Part shown: positions 25,411 to 37,989 of the stretch, piece after piece | Numbering within the stretch: position 1 is the first letter of the stretch | How the letters are laid out: each line of letters opens with the position of its first letter | From: Desmodus rotundus | Taxonomy: Eukaryota; Chordata; Mammalia; Chiroptera; Phyllostomidae | Reading direction: 5' to 3' | Assembly: GCF_022682495.2 (NCBI RefSeq) | Contig: NC_071389.1 | Coordinates: 176,328,056 to 176,392,055 of the forward strand | DNA length: 64,000 nucleotides | The notes under the pieces: model-generated | What the model was told of the DNA's origin: nothing | Seen by the model: only the letters and a program-made list of their open reading frames with translations | The model's database searches: none | Position numbers and translations under genes: made by a program

Positions 25411-25889
25411 ACTTAGAGGTATAGGAAAGCGAACTCATTTTAACCAACCTGCAGCACATTTAAAAGAGTTGCCTAGTCACATACATCTTCCAGGCGGACC
25501 GCAGCAACGTGGGTCTATTACAAGGTGACTAAGCTCCTCTCACAGCCAAGAACAAGCAGCAAAGACGGTCTGGCTCCTCAGCCTGTCCTTTGAGCCATTC
25601 CATTTACCTGAATGATCCTTGTTCTCTAGTCCCAGTTCTGTCACTGACTGTATATGTGGGTACTGGATGACTGCTCTTAATATACTTTGATTTCTAAATT
25701 ACTCAAGTGAAAAGATATTTCTGATAATAAAAGAAAATAACAGATATATTTAGCTTTTCAAATGGAAATCATAAAGCACATTCCAGCATCACTTTATTAA
25801 GAGCCACATGCTCCTCCTTTAATCCTAGTAACAGCAAGTTCTCCAATAACGTTATTTTGTTTAAATGTTTATGAGGAAAAAAATTAATT

Positions 25890-26440
25890 CTCAGCAGGGC
25901 CGCTGTGTGTGGAGTTGGCAGGTTTCTCCCCATGTCTGCGTGGGTTTTCTCTGGGTTCTCAGATTTCCTCCCGCATCCCAAAGATGTGCGCAAGAGGTGA
26001 ATGGGTGGTGGGTCTAAATCGATCTCATGGGAGTGAGTGAGTGCGGGTGAGTGTGTGATACGGCGCACGATGGAAGGCCCTTCCTGTCCAGGGCGGGGTT
26101 CCACCTTGCACCCTGAGCTGCAGAACAACGCTCCAGCCATCTGTAACCCTGAACTGGAATAAGCAGGTTGGAAAATAATTACCTTACTTGTCTTCATTAA
26201 TCTTTCTTAAAAGCGTGTATAGCTCACATTTATTTCAATGTTCAATGTTAGACGTGTTTTGGGTCTTATTTAGAAGTTTGGTGATATTTTTATGACCAGA
26301 AATATACTGCAGGAACTTTACTCTTGTTTACATCACTTAGTTTACGGTAAAATTGGTTGTGTGATATGTCGTTTTGCCTAGAGTCAGTCACAGCTTCCAA
26401 GAACCTGTCGACGAGGTTAAGTGAGGACTTACTGTACTGG
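25890..26440. repeat. Old DNA-transposon-like repeat, possibly two joined elements
   Basis: Bases 25900-26175 contain phrases of a repeat widespread in vertebrates (TCTGCGTGGGTTTTCTCTGG, TCCCAAAGATGTGC, CCTGTCCAGGG, GAACTGGAATAAGCAGG). Bases 26180-26440 resemble a Tigger-like element read in reverse and end in GTGAGGACTTACTGTA, a likely terminal repeat. Whether they are one element or two is unclear. Confidence 0.45.
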
Positions 26441-27570
26441 AAGAAACTTGTGTGGAGAACAGTTGGTAGAGCCCCAACTTATGGCTTAGGGCCGCAGAGA
26501 GCTAACGCGTGGCAAGGTCATGGCTGGAAGTCAGCGCTCCTGATCCCTGGTTCAGGGCTTCTTCCAGGGTGACGCACTGCCTTGCTGGACTTGTTCTCTC
26601 AGAGGGGTTCTCTGTGAGGGTTCCTCCTGCATTTTCCTCTGTACTGAAACAAGAAAGTCTCTTTTCGTCCTGAATATTCCTGGAGGTGGATGAACCCTAG
26701 CATAAAGCCAGAGCTCTTTTCAGTTATAGTTAATTCTCTTCACTTCTGGAGATGTTTCCTTAAAGCCCAAACTGTCCTTGAGCCATAGAATTGTTTTCAC
26801 AAGAACCTTAAAGGTTTACAGTAGGTTTGACTTGAAAATCTAAGGCTTGTTTATTTTTTTGTTTTGTTTTGTTTTTTAACTTGGGGGAGACAAGAATTCC
26901 ACTCCAATCTTGGCTCTGGTTTTAAAAAGCAGAAGCTTAAGAGGGGGTATCTGATTTCTGGTGGGAAAACCAGTAAGGACTTAGTCAAAGCTTGGGATCA
27001 CAACCAGAGCACCTCAGAACAGAACAAAACAACAACAACAAAGACTGAACTAACCAGGTCACCCTGTAGGGATTCTCTAGGCTGTGGCAGGTGTGAGTTC
27101 TTTATACTGTTTGCCTTGCCCACCTCCTGGGACCTCTTAAATTAATTAGCTCAGAGCACCTGTGTTCTTCACATCTCCGTGCCACCCTGAGTTCCACTGT
27201 AAGCAGCCGCCAGCAGAAGCAGTCGAGGGACAGGTCGAGGAGGCAGGCAGTAAGGTCCCCATCAGCTGACTGTCTCAGAAGCATGGGCTTCTCCGTCTGC
27301 TCCGGGATCAATGCCCTGCTCTGCACTTGCTGCTCAAACACCTACCCTGGTCATTTCTTTTGAATATTACTATTTTCCCTGTCCTTTTACAAACCCAAAA
27401 TAATGCTTACCAAAATATAACTTATTCCCAGGAAGCAACTTCTTATCGAATTCCAGAATGACCAAGGGAATGGGAAAGACCACCAGAAAGGTGAGTCTGG
27501 TGTAGAAAAATGATGCCAAGCTGTCCTCTGCAGTCTTCAACACATCACTTAGCTTCAGTGTTCTACACTG

Positions 27571-27752
27571 CAGGGGCGCCCAACCTTTTGGCGTCTCTGA
27601 GCCACGCTGGAAGAAGAGTTGTCTTGGGCCACATATTAAATACACAAACACTAAGGGAAACGGATGAGCAAAAAAAAGGTTTTATTTAACTGAATTTACG
27701 GTTTTGTGTTGGGCCGCAATCATAGCCATCCTGGGCTGCATGCAACCCCCCT
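27571..27752 (+). mobile_element. hAT-Charlie-type MITE (MER30-like), copy 1
   Basis: Begins CAGGGGCGCCCAACCTTTTG and continues with the segments GGAAGAAGAGTTGTC, TTGGGCCACATATTAAATAC and TTTTGTGTTGGGCCGC; the right end is truncated. Shares its order with the copy at 49602-49791. Confidence 0.65.
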
Positions 27753-27830
27753 GTACAGTTTTCCTACCTCCAAACCCAAATGTGAACCTCCCTGCTCTCC
27801 CTGGCAAAGATTACCCAGAGCAGTAGTTTT

Positions 27831-27990
27831 CAATTTTGTTTGCATATTGGAGGCATCTGGGGTGATTTTAAAATGTTGGTGCCTGGGTCTCCTCCCCCTT
27901 CAAATTCTAATTCAATTGTTCTAGGGTGCAGCTTGAGCATGAGGCCTTTTAAAACCTCCTCAGCTGGTTTTAACACAGAATGAGAACCAT
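27831..27990. mobile_element. MER5/MER20-type hAT MITE
   Basis: Ends CAGTAGTTTTCAA and TGAGAACCATC are degenerate CAGTGGTTCTCAA-type terminal repeats, enclosing the typical ATCTGGGGTGATTTTAAAA segment. Confidence 0.55.
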
Positions 27991-27993
27991 CAC

Positions 27994-29390
27994 AAACGTC
28001 AGTGTGTGTGGTGGGAAGGAAGTCTCGTGTTTGCTACAACTTCCACTCTATGCTGCCGCTGTTGTCTGTCGTCATTGTCAGCCTCGCTACGCACTGCCAC
28101 TCCCTCCAGGACGGTCACCCTCGGGAACTCCTGGACCTCTTTCCTCCTCTGTTGGAGCTGCAGAGGGGATGTAGGGAAGGCTCCATCTACTGTCACAATC
28201 CAGTCCTCTACTTCTGTGTACCACCACCACACAGGGCTAGAAACACTGAAAAATAAGTCTATCCCAAGGAAATGCCACGTGGAAATTTGAGATGGACGTT
28301 ACAAATGCCTACTCCCATGATCACGGGAGGAAAACGAAAAAGAAAAGCCTATTATGAGAGGTTGGTTTCGAGACATAGCGCAATTCCTATATTTACTCCA
28401 CAATTTAGAAAATCTTCCGTCTTCTAAGGATGCGCCTCTGTCTTCAGCCTTGCACAGGTGGAGTCCTGATTCTCTGTTGCCTTCCGTCAGGGAAGTCTAC
28501 CCTCACGGGTGACGTTCTCTGCCTCGGAATTCACCCCTCCCCATTTGCCAGGCTATCCCAGGATGTACCCAAGTACAGGCCCTGTAATCTCAGCCATTCA
28601 GACCAGTCTGACATCACACAGGGGCTTCACCAGAACAGCCAGAGGTAGGCTTTCGTCTTCCATGTGCAATCATTCTTAAGCCCCATTAGAGAGCAGGTAA
28701 ATCTCAATATTCAAAAAAGTGTGCCGGTCAGAAAAATCTGGTTTTCTGCTGGAATCAGCCTACAGGGCACCAGGTTTTGACCTTTGGGTTAGACATCAAT
28801 ATCTGTGGGATGATACCTGGGATGCCTACTGGTCAACAGGGAAAACCTGCTCCCTAGATATTATCTATTAGATATTATCAGCTCTTGAGTTTAACACAGT
28901 CCCTATCTTTTTTTTTACCCGTATGTCTCACTTGAGGAGGAAGGTAAATCAGCAACACTCCCCCTCTTCCCTACCCCCAGCCGAGAGCACACACTCACAT
29001 CTCCATTCTCCTAACGCTGCGGCATACTCGCCAAACTTGCATTTCCACCGTGCAATAGCACTCCTTTTTCAGCAAAAAGCAGGGGCATTGTTTTGTTTTC
29101 TTCCTGCTCTCCGTCTTTGTGCCGTGGCCCCATCCATGACTAATGAAATGGTTCACTACCCAACCATCTGCACCATTTAAGTACACACACCCACAAAGGC
29201 TTTGGATGTCAAGTTTTTTTCTTTTGCCATTTTTTCAGATTACATCCAGTATTTCAGTAGATCCTTCCCTAATCCCAGTGTGCACAGCCCAGTGCACACG
29301 GACGTGTCACATTTAGTAGCCATTCTGAGAAATTCGCACAGAAATGGCCTTTACCAGTGACAATAGCCACCACCTTGGACGCTATAAATA
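27994..29390. other. No gene or clear repeat recognised
   Basis: Mixed-composition intergenic DNA. Short open frames overlap on several strands around 28000-28290, which is what chance gives in GC-rich sequence. I see no splice-bounded exon or family I know. Confidence 0.4.
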
Positions 29391-29394
29391 TCAT

Positions 29395-29560
29395 CCATTG
29401 AGTACTGAATAATTACCAGCATTGTGCTAAATATTGCACATCTATTATTTCATTTGTTGTTCATAATGATGGGGGGACACATCATATTTCCCTGCCCATG
29501 TCTCATTTCACGGAGAAGGACATTGAGGTTTAGTGAGGTTAATTAACATGCCTGGAGTTG
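29395..29560 (-). repeat. MIR SINE
   Basis: Read in reverse: the + strand has ATTGTGCTAAATATTGCACA, CTATTATTTCATTTG and the CACGGAGAAGGACATTGAGG segment of antisense MIR. Confidence 0.6.
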
Positions 29561-29667
29561 CTCAGGTGGGACAAATCTACCTCCCCCTGGACCTTCCCAC
29601 TGGAGAGCCTTGGATGGCCTACAGTACCCGCAAAACTCATTATTTTTGTGGTGACCACTGACTGGTC

Positions 29668-29797
29668 CAGAGGTTTTGAACCCCGGCTGCATATTAGAGT
29701 TACCTGGGGAGATTTTGAGAATACGGATGCTAAATACTCAGTATTTTGTAAAAGCTCGTTGGCTGATGATAGAGCCAGGATTGGGAACAATGGTTTT
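29668..29797. mobile_element. MER5/MER20-type hAT MITE
   Basis: CAGAGGTTTTGAACCCCGGC, GCATATTAGAGTTACCTGGG and GAACAATGGTTTTAG follow the order of this family, with degenerate inverted ends. Confidence 0.55.
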
Positions 29798-30780
29798 AGG
29801 TCACTCCAGAAAATAAAATCAGGGCCATGAGCTGGGAGAGAGGCTGGAATACACTTCTACATCCCAGTGAACACAGAGGGCTCATGAACAGAATCCATAC
29901 AGCCCAGAAATGTTTTTTTACCCCAACCGCATATGTCCTTTGGGGATGTGTCCATTACTAAGTTTGGCCTCCAAATTCCACATGCACCCTTCATTGCCCT
30001 GCTTTGGATGCTAGAGCTGGTCTCTGCAGGTTTCACTTCACCTTTACCAACCTCTGCCAACAAAGGGCACTGGAGGGACGCTGGGAGGCAGCCAGCTTCT
30101 TCGTGTGGCTGGCCTGAGTCCCCCAGCCACTGCAACGGGCAGGTAACGTGGCTCCAGAACAAGCTCCAGCCAGTGTCCTCATGTGCATCCAGGGTGCGCT
30201 CCTGAAGCAGGTGTGTTCCCAGCCTTGCCAGTCTCTCCTTCCTGTTCGCTCTTCCCTCAGTCCGGGGGTAGAAGCCCTTCTCTGCAGAGTTCAATTGCAC
30301 CTTTCCAGTAAACAATTACTCAGTAAACCCTTCTCTAAGTTACTTTGGCTCTACTTCCATTGCTGTGTCACAATGGTAAGAGAATTTAAGTTAATTAATT
30401 TGCAAGCTGCATATAATTAGGAGACATTATTTCCTGACAACTTTATATAGACAATTATATTTACATAAGCTTAGTTACATAACATATATCTTATAATGAG
30501 CTTTCTGCATAACTTGTTTAATAATATAATTTATATAAGTAGATGTTTCTGTTTTCATGTTTCATATTCTGGTGGCAGTGGGGGAGAGATAAGGAAGTCT
30601 TAATTATTTTGTCTCTCTCTCCTTTAATTAGGGTAAACTTATTGGAAAATTCTGGTACAGCTGGTCCTCTCCAAGTTAACGATGATCTCAAACATTGGGT
30701 GGGGGCTGTGGAGATGATTCCCAGGCCAGGCCCACGTGCAGATTCTAGGGGAAGAGCAGGGCTCCCACTCTTTCTGCATA

Positions 30781-30910
30781 TTTTTCATTCATTCATTCAT
30801 TCAAATGTTTATCATCTACCTTATGCCAGATACTGTTCTAGGAGTCAAAGATACAGCAACTTGCAAAACAGAAAAATAGTCCTGCCCTCAAAGAACTCTC
30901 ACGCTAGTAC
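30781..30910 (-). repeat. L2 LINE 3' end, antisense
   Basis: ATTCATTCATTCATTCAAAT, CTTATGCCAGATACTGTTCT and CCTGCCCTCAAAGAACTCTC are the L2 tail read backwards. Confidence 0.7.
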
Positions 30911-31337
30911 TTAATTTGGTGGTGTCTTGGAAAGCCATCCCTGCCCCAACGAACCCAGGGGTTGATCTCTAGGGCACGTACACATCTAAGGATATAGATG
31001 CAGTCACTCATCCCAGAAAGTGCTACCTGTGCCTGGGGCGCCAGCTCCAAAGGAACCGCCTTTGAGTCAGAAATGGACGCATTAATACCTCTTCAGAGAA
31101 GGGGTTCTCTTTCAGACAGACTCATTTTTGAGGAGTGCCTCTACCACACATTAAGAAAACCATTCCTGAATTGACGTGAGAAACAGACACACATATAAGA
31201 TTGTAGGAACTCTGGAATTGGGATGGGAGAGGAGAGAGAAAGAGGTAAGTGACTGAGGAAGAGAAATTCCATTCCATTTCAGTTGTTTGTTTCTTGGCTT
31301 TGTCTCATTTTTTGAGTCTCTCATAACATCCCTGACA

Positions 31338-31475
31338 AGTTGGAAGACAGTATCATTATCATGTTACAGGTGAGAAAACGGTGGGGGGAAGTGACTTTTC
31401 CAAGGTCATGCAGTGAGTAAAAACTGGACCCCAGGCTTTCTAAGCTCAGTGTTCTCTCCACTGCACCATCCACTT
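31338..31475 (-). repeat. MIR SINE
   Basis: Antisense MIR phrases: TTACAGGTGAGAAAACGG, CCAAGGTCATGCAGTGAGTA and TCTCCACTGCACCATC. Confidence 0.7.
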
Positions 31476-31479
31476 TCAT

Positions 31480-34400
31480 GATGATTGACATGGGTAATTT
31501 GCAGGGATTTGTGAAAAGAAAAATGGTAACACAAGGTGATGAGGATGATATGGCAGAAGTGAAGGTAAAATGGAACCAAATAGAGAGACAGATGCACACC
31601 CTGCCTGATGACTCTGATTTAGTCATGATGACAAAACCTTCGCATGAAGAAAACGACTTGGCAGATCTTTTCTAAACATTTACCAGCAAGAACTGAACAG
31701 CACGAATCCATAAAACTTGCTCCAGCTCTTCATCTCCCCACCACGGCGTCATGGTGCTGATACCTAACTGCACAGAGGCCCCGAGAAAATACCAAAGCGA
31801 GGGCTGCATTTTAGCCGCATTTCCACTGGTCTACGATCCAGTTCCCCTCCGAGCTGAGCCTGAACTGGAGCCCCTGATTGCGCAGTGTCGCTCCCCCGCC
31901 AAGTCAACAAATACAGCTGTCTTCTAGGGGCAGGGAAACCAACCAGATTCTTGGTGAGGCACTGCCTTGCCACGACTGCCTGGTATTTCGGGCTCTGCAC
32001 CCTGCCCCACCCCACAGAGTCTGTAGGGTAGCAGTCCCCTCTCCCCCACATCATTCCACAGCTCATGGCCATTCTCATCTAAGTGGGAAAGCAAAATGAA
32101 TGCGAGAGCCTCCAGGACGCCACACGGCCACCACAGGAACTCATAATCACCTTCCCCCGGCCCAGCTTTGGCCACTGAGATGTCTTACGCCACACTGACC
32201 AAGGGTGACAAGCACCTGGGCCCTAATTATAAGAAGATGAAGCTCCCTGTTTGTCCCAGTGTCATAGCTCTTGTGCCATGCTGTCCCTTGCATGGGCTCT
32301 GAGCCATGGCGGCCTTTACCTTCCACAGGGTGAATGTCAGAGAAGCAGAATTCAATGGAAGAATTGCAAAAACAAAGGGAAGGCAAAGGCAAGAGCTCTC
32401 TTAGGGACAGAGACATTCCCAAGAGAGTTTGGAAAAAGGATTCGATGCCTCACTACATGAATTTGTGAGGACTGGCAGAAGGGAGGGTTAAATGAAACCA
32501 AATAGAGACACAGACATACACCCTTCCCTATGATTAACTTGCCCTTCCAAGTAGCAAAACAAAACAAAAACATAGCCAAATCTTCCTCTCCTTTTCCACA
32601 TGAAGGTCAATGTCAGACATGGGTCAGGTTTCTATTTTTAATACGAACCTTTCTTTTCTCTGTTTTCATCTTTAACATGGTTCAGGCTTAGCTCCATCAC
32701 TGAGGCCTGGGAAGGAAGATGACAGGAGTTCCCCAAAGTGCCAGGATCAGACAGGTCTATGACCTCCTGGGAATGCTGTCCATGCGAGCTCAGGCCAACC
32801 CAGCTCTCCCCTCCCACTGTCTGCCCTGGGAGTGATGGCTCCTAAAAACAGAGCCATACCATGGGCCTGGCGGCATGTCAGCCACATCGATGCTTTGGGG
32901 AAATCGCCTCTCACACTGGCTTCTCCCTGGACATCCTGGGCCCATACTCCCTTCCACCTGCAGTAAGTCCTCCAGCCACTCTTCCAGTCAGATTACAGCC
33001 CTAGTTTTCAGGCTACAGTTCACAAAAGGTTTGCAGACTTTCCCCATCTCTGCAGCACAGGACAATAAGTTTTACTTCCTTGCATCCAGTGGGAAAGCAC
33101 CAGCCACTGCGCCATGAGCCTCTGTCTCACAGCAGCTACTGCATTCACACGGGCTGGTGCCAGCATAACTCACTGTTTTGATTCCAATTACCCAAAGCCA
33201 AAAGGTCCAACGCAGGCTCCAAGCTTAGCCTTTGCAATTAGATGCCACAGGTAGCTTCATGTTTGGAAGGTTGAAAAAGGAAAAATAATAACTTGCTGTG
33301 CTCAGGCCCCTACAGTGTCCCAGCGTCCTGGAGTGTCACAGCCTGTGTCTCTCAGACCCATTTAGCGTCCTTTCTGTCCTCTCACAGAAGTAATGCCTTC
33401 CCTGGTGGAGCCCGGCAGGGGTGAGCATCCACGTAGGAACAGGGCCCGGCGCTGAGGGCCAATAGCAAGGAGGGCGCTGTGCACAAAGGGAACAGGAGGG
33501 TGGCCGAGAAGGCCGTGTCCACAGGGAGTGTGATTCCATTAGCTGGAACCTGGCCTCTCCTGAGCCACCCCGGCCGCCCCTGCGCTGCCTCACCTTGTGA
33601 AAAGCACAGCGGGGTCTTTAATAACACTTCGAACACAATGCACCCTTGGTGTGGACAGGCCAACTGTGTTCCTTTTAGGCCAGGAGTTCAGTGCACATAA
33701 TAAACTTTGTCTTGAGACGTGCATGCTGCAGAGGGGTTGAAAATCAGCATTACCCACTTCCAACGGGACAGGAGGAACAGAGGCACTCATGGGTTCAGGG
33801 ACTTGCTGGGGTGACTCAGTTCAGGAGCAGGGATAGGTCCTTTGACTTTGAAATGGTAAATGGTTGCTCTGTTGCCCAGTGTGTTGCTGAGCAGCTGCGT
33901 TGTGTAGCTCTGCCTCTCCGGCGTTCCGCAGGATACAGGATCGCAGAGGGGTTCCGCCAAATGGGAACAGGCGCTTCCATATTCTAGTCCCACAGCTTTG
34001 CTCCTCAAAATGAGGGCAAACTGACTGGAGGTCTGCGCACAGGCCTGCTGACAAAAACGTGTCACCTTTGCCCACGTGAGCTCTCTTCTCGTATCCGTTC
34101 TCTTCTGTGCGCTCGCTCAAAGCAGGGGCATCTTTGGCTGCCCCTGTGTTCCCCACCCCAACATGAATCAGTTCCCAAGTCCTGTCAAATCTTCTTCTGA
34201 AAATGGCTGACTGCCTCCCAGGCTCTCCCTCTGTCTGGGTCGGGACCTCTGGTTCTCCCCAGGACAGTGACAGTGGCGTCCTGAAGGGTCCTCTCTCCTT
34301 AGAGTGCCTCACACCAATCCTCCTTCGAACCTATAAGGCTGACCTGACAACATAGCACAACCCCGGCCACTTCCCACCCTACAGCACCCATGGTCCCCTA

Positions 34401-34480
34401 GTGCCTATGAATGAGTGACATGTGGACGCTTCCCCTGACATGATGGTCTGGCCTCACTCCCTCTCCTTCTCGTCCACGTT
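31480..34480. other. Repeat-poor intergenic stretch, no gene recognised
   Basis: About 3 kb of moderately GC-rich DNA with several overlapping open frames up to about 160 codons on both strands (for example minus 33821-34312). None shows a domain, signal peptide or family resemblance, and they overlap each other in different frames. Treated as chance. Confidence 0.4.
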
Positions 34481-35425
34481 CCCTTGCACAGTCTGAGCCG
34501 AAGCCCACCCACCTGGATTATTTACTCTTCTTCGGTCATACCCCATGTGCGGATGTTCCCATTTATACCCCGTTTAGGAAAGAGCACTCCTGTGTTTCCC
34601 CTCTACCAGCACACTGACCACATCTGTGGCCTGGCGTGTGGGTTCTCCACTCGACAGGCAGCTCTCCAACGCCAGATGGACATTGTACAATTCAGTTCAG
34701 CTCCGACACTGGCTACCTGGAGAGAGCACTCGCTGTCACTGGGTAAGGGATGCCCCCCCCACTTTAGGTGCCAATCACACGTTCATATGGTCACCTGTGC
34801 TTCTGGCTATAGAGGGTTCCTATGACACCCCTCCTCAGGTTCCATTACTTTGCTAGAGTGGATCACAGAACTCAGGAAAACAGGTTACTGACTATATGAC
34901 CTGCTTATTATAAAAGGATACAAGTCAGAAACAGCCAGGTGGAAGAGATGCACAGGGCAAGGGTGGGGAAGGATCGTGGAGCCTGTACACCCTTTCTCTA
35001 TTCTCCACCCCTCCCAACACGTCCGTGTGTCCACCAACCCGGAAGCTCTCCAAACACCATTGTTTAAGGGTTTTTGTGGAGGCTTCATTATATGGGCAAG
35101 GCTGGTTAAATCACTGGCCACTACCGATTTAACTTCAGCTCCTCCTCCCAGAGATGGAGGTGGGGGTGGGGCAGGTCTGAAAGGTCCAACTTCCAGTCAC
35201 CTGGTTGGTTCTCCTGTAACCAGCCCTCGTCCTGTGGTTATCCAAGGGCTTCCCAAACTCACCACATCAACGTGAACTCAGGTGCGGTCGCAAGGGGCTT
35301 CTTGTGAATAGCAAGAGACACCTTCATCTCCTTTACCACTTAGGGAATGGCAAGAGTTTCAAAAACTCTGTACCAGGTCTAGGGATGAAGACCAAATGTA
35401 TTTTTCTTACTATAAATTACAATAC
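34480..35425 (-). mobile_element. Solo LTR (ERVL/MaLR-like), antisense
   Basis: In reverse the segment carries an LTR-like order. It includes CCAATGGTG/CCAGTGATTTAACC, ATGAAGCCTCCACAAAAACC, GCATCTCTTCCACCTGGCTG, a TATAATAA signal, then CTGAGTTCTGTGATCCACTC and GTGTCGGAGCTGAACTGAAT. No gag or pol remains. I recognise the LTR type as a eutherian ERV family but cannot name it safely. Confidence 0.55.
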
Positions 35426-35434
35426 GTCATTTCC

Positions 35435-35600
35435 TCTAACCCATAAAGTGCCATCTCCAATGTCACCTCTTCCCTGAAGCATTTTCCAGTCACCCCAGCG
35501 ATGCAGCCTTCCCTTCCCATGATGCCCACATCTCTCTTGTGCCACCTGTTTTCTCACAGACAGGTGCTGAGTGAGAGGCTGCCACCGCCGTGGCTCTGCA
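35435..35600 (+). repeat. L2 LINE 3' fragment, sense
   Basis: GTCACCTCTTCCCTGAAGCA and the following CCCCAG-rich text match L2 3' sequence in the sense direction. Confidence 0.45.
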
Positions 35601-35729
35601 CTCAGCCTGTGAACAGGGTCTCGGCAGGGAGCGCAAGTTGGAGCAATCTCCTTAAACATCATGGAAAGTTGGGGGCAGGGAATGAAACTTTGGCTTTCTT
35701 TGTATCTCCATTTTCCCTTTTTATATCCT

Positions 35730-36020
35730 TCCTTCCCACAAATATATAAGCATCTCCTATATGCCATGTAATGCTTTTACTGAAGATGCAGGGTGGCTCA
35801 GGCCTGACACAAAGCCCTTGCTGAGGGGAGACAAATCGGTGCTGTGAAGAGAATGAAACAGGGCAGAGGGGGAGAGGCCAGGAAGAGCTCCCTGAGGAGG
35901 TTCCACATGAGCAGAGAGGGCGTGAGCCCTGAGGCATGCAGGGAACAGTATCTTTGCAGAAGGAATGGCCAGTTCAAAGGCTCAGTGGACGGATCTGTGC
36001 AGTTTCTGGGGAAACAGCTG
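35730..36020 (-). repeat. L2 LINE 3' end, antisense
   Basis: Antisense phrases GCATCTCCTATATGCCATGT, AGAGCTCCCTGAGGAGGTTC and CAGAAGGAATGGCCAGTTCA correspond to the L2 3' region. It lies head-to-head with the sense L2 piece at 35435. Confidence 0.55.
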
Positions 36021-36024
36021 GGGA

Positions 36025-36990
36025 AAGGGACAGAGAGGAGAAATGGTCTATGTCGTATTCTCTGTTTTTCCCTCTACCTTCACTGTCATCTAAAAGATGC
36101 TCATCCCTGTGGAAGACAGAATCAGTATTATCAGTGCCAGTGGCTTAGAGTTTTCAAACCCTGGGTCCCTTTTCTCTGCATCCCAGTCATTGGAGGGCAC
36201 ACTAGTCCTGGCTAAGTGACATAAAAAGGGGACTATTTTCTTTGAAAAGGCCTCATTTGCCAGTTAATTGCATTGCTAAGGTAGTATTTGGAGTGCTGCC
36301 TTGCTTTCTGTAGCTAAGCATCCAGTGCCTGTGATGGATTCCAGGTGCAGAGTATCTGAATGCAAACAGAAATCAGGTATGAACAGAGAAACCAAAGGGA
36401 GTGGCAGAAACCCCTGCAGCCTAGTGACAGGCAGGGGGCGGCTGGGGCGGGAGAGAGGACCGAGTAGCTGCACCAGGCTGTTTGGACACGCACTGCTGCT
36501 GAGTTCCTGCGTTGACCTCTGCCTGCCCCGGGGCTACATCTTGGGTTCCCCTTTTACATTAAAAGGGAAGATCTCACTGGTGGCCTGCCCTGCCCGTGTT
36601 TCCCCTGACCTTCAGTGTGTGTGGATGTCTCTTTATTCCCAACCTATTTCACGCCAATGGTTTTGGGGCAAACCCGTACATCACTGTGCAGGGAGGGCTG
36701 GTCACACAAAGCTGAGGATTAAGTTCAGAGCGCTGCGTCGCTGGGTCGGCCCTTGTAGAGTTCTAAGTCGGCACTCATGGAGATGCTGGCTGGCTGCAAA
36801 CAGCCCTGCTTGAAGTTGAAGGTGCACATTGTCCCTCAGTTTTAAGGGTTCCTATCTGGCCCTCAACCAAGAAGACAGCTCAGCTTTTCACCTCATTGCA
36901 TCTAGTACCAGGATCTCTCACCTGACTGGAAAGTAGCCTCGGGCATTTTTACATTCTAGGCAGTGGGTTAGGTACTTTCCCTTTTCAGGT
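36025..36990. other. No gene recognised; longest unexplained open frame
   Basis: Contains a 170-codon ATG frame at 36301-36813 (+). The translation is rich in Arg, Cys and Ser and shows no motif, signal or family likeness. I do not call it a gene. Confidence 0.35.
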
Positions 36991-36994
36991 TTCA

Positions 36995-37165
36995 TCCTCC
37001 AGTAGCACGATGAGGTAGTATAGGTATTATTAATAGGTATTATTATTCTCATGCTCAGCACGGAGGAAACAAGGCTCAGAGAGGTGAAGGAACTTTTCTA
37101 CAGGTGCAGCACAGAGAGTTGGCAACAAAACTGGGATTCAGGCCTGTCCGACTCCACTGCTCACA
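36995..37165 (-). repeat. MIR SINE
   Basis: Antisense MIR: TATTATTATTCTCATGCTCA, GGCTCAGAGAGGTGAAGGAA and AACTGGGATTCAGGCCTGTC. Confidence 0.7.
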
Positions 37166-37784
37166 GGCTCCTGCAACACCCACGGCTCCTGAATTCCGAG
37201 AAGAAAGATGCCGCATAATGTAGGAAGCACTGAAACCCCAAGTTCATGTGAAAGACGCATGTTGGAACCTTTGGGTGAATGGTCACCCCCATAATAGGCC
37301 GCTTCCTATGGCATGTGCCCACAGCACACGGACGGGCATTTCCCAAGGCAGGCAGGGCAGCTCTGGGTCCAGAAACAGATGACAAGAAGGTAGTCAAAAA
37401 TAGAGCAACATGGGAATTCATGGGTAAGGTCATTCCATCAAAGTTCATGGGTAACCTCAAAGAATGGGGTCTTCTGTCTCCCTTACATGAGCCTCCAGGT
37501 TGTGCAACAGAGCTGGGTGTAGCTGTGCACCCGACAGCAGCCCACGGCCCCTCCACTCTCCCCCAGGGTCTCGGGCAGCAAACTGTTTCTCCGCAACTTG
37601 ACTCACACTTTCCCCTGGTGAGTAAACAAGCCAGACCGCTCCTGCCCGAGCAGGGCCCCGCACCAGGCCTGGGGCTGCTTTTAGCTATAACCGATCTCTT
37701 TTAATTCCCACCACAGACAAGACTCTGGAAAAGTGGCCAATACTCTACTTACCACAGCCAAAGTTTACTGAGACATAACTTGGT

Positions 37785-37930
37785 GCCATTTGCTGGTCAA
37801 GTGGTTTCCATTATTTTTCTGTTTCTCCCAAGTACCCAATGAGATAGGTCATATTACCATACCCATTTCATGGACTGTTAAACTAAGACTAACTCAGGTT
37901 AAATAACGTATCAAGACCCCACAAGTATGC
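37785..37930 (-). repeat. MIR SINE
   Basis: Antisense MIR phrases CCCAATGAGATAGGTCATAT, CCCATTTCATGGACTG and AACTCAGGTTAAATAACG. Confidence 0.6.
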
Positions 37931-37989
37931 AAATCAGGTCATCTGTGAATGTCAATTTTTGAAAGAGAAGGGATTTTCATCCTTTGTTC

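Noticed and set aside
28002..28290. Three overlapping open frames around 28000-28290 as a coding exon
   Set aside because: Open in several frames at once, without splice sites or family likeness; better explained by composition.
29857..30315. 152-codon minus-strand open frame
   Set aside because: No recognised domain; overlapped by two + frames of similar size, typical of chance.
33821..34312. 163-codon minus-strand open frame
   Set aside because: Overlaps other frames on both strands in GC-rich DNA and resembles no protein family.
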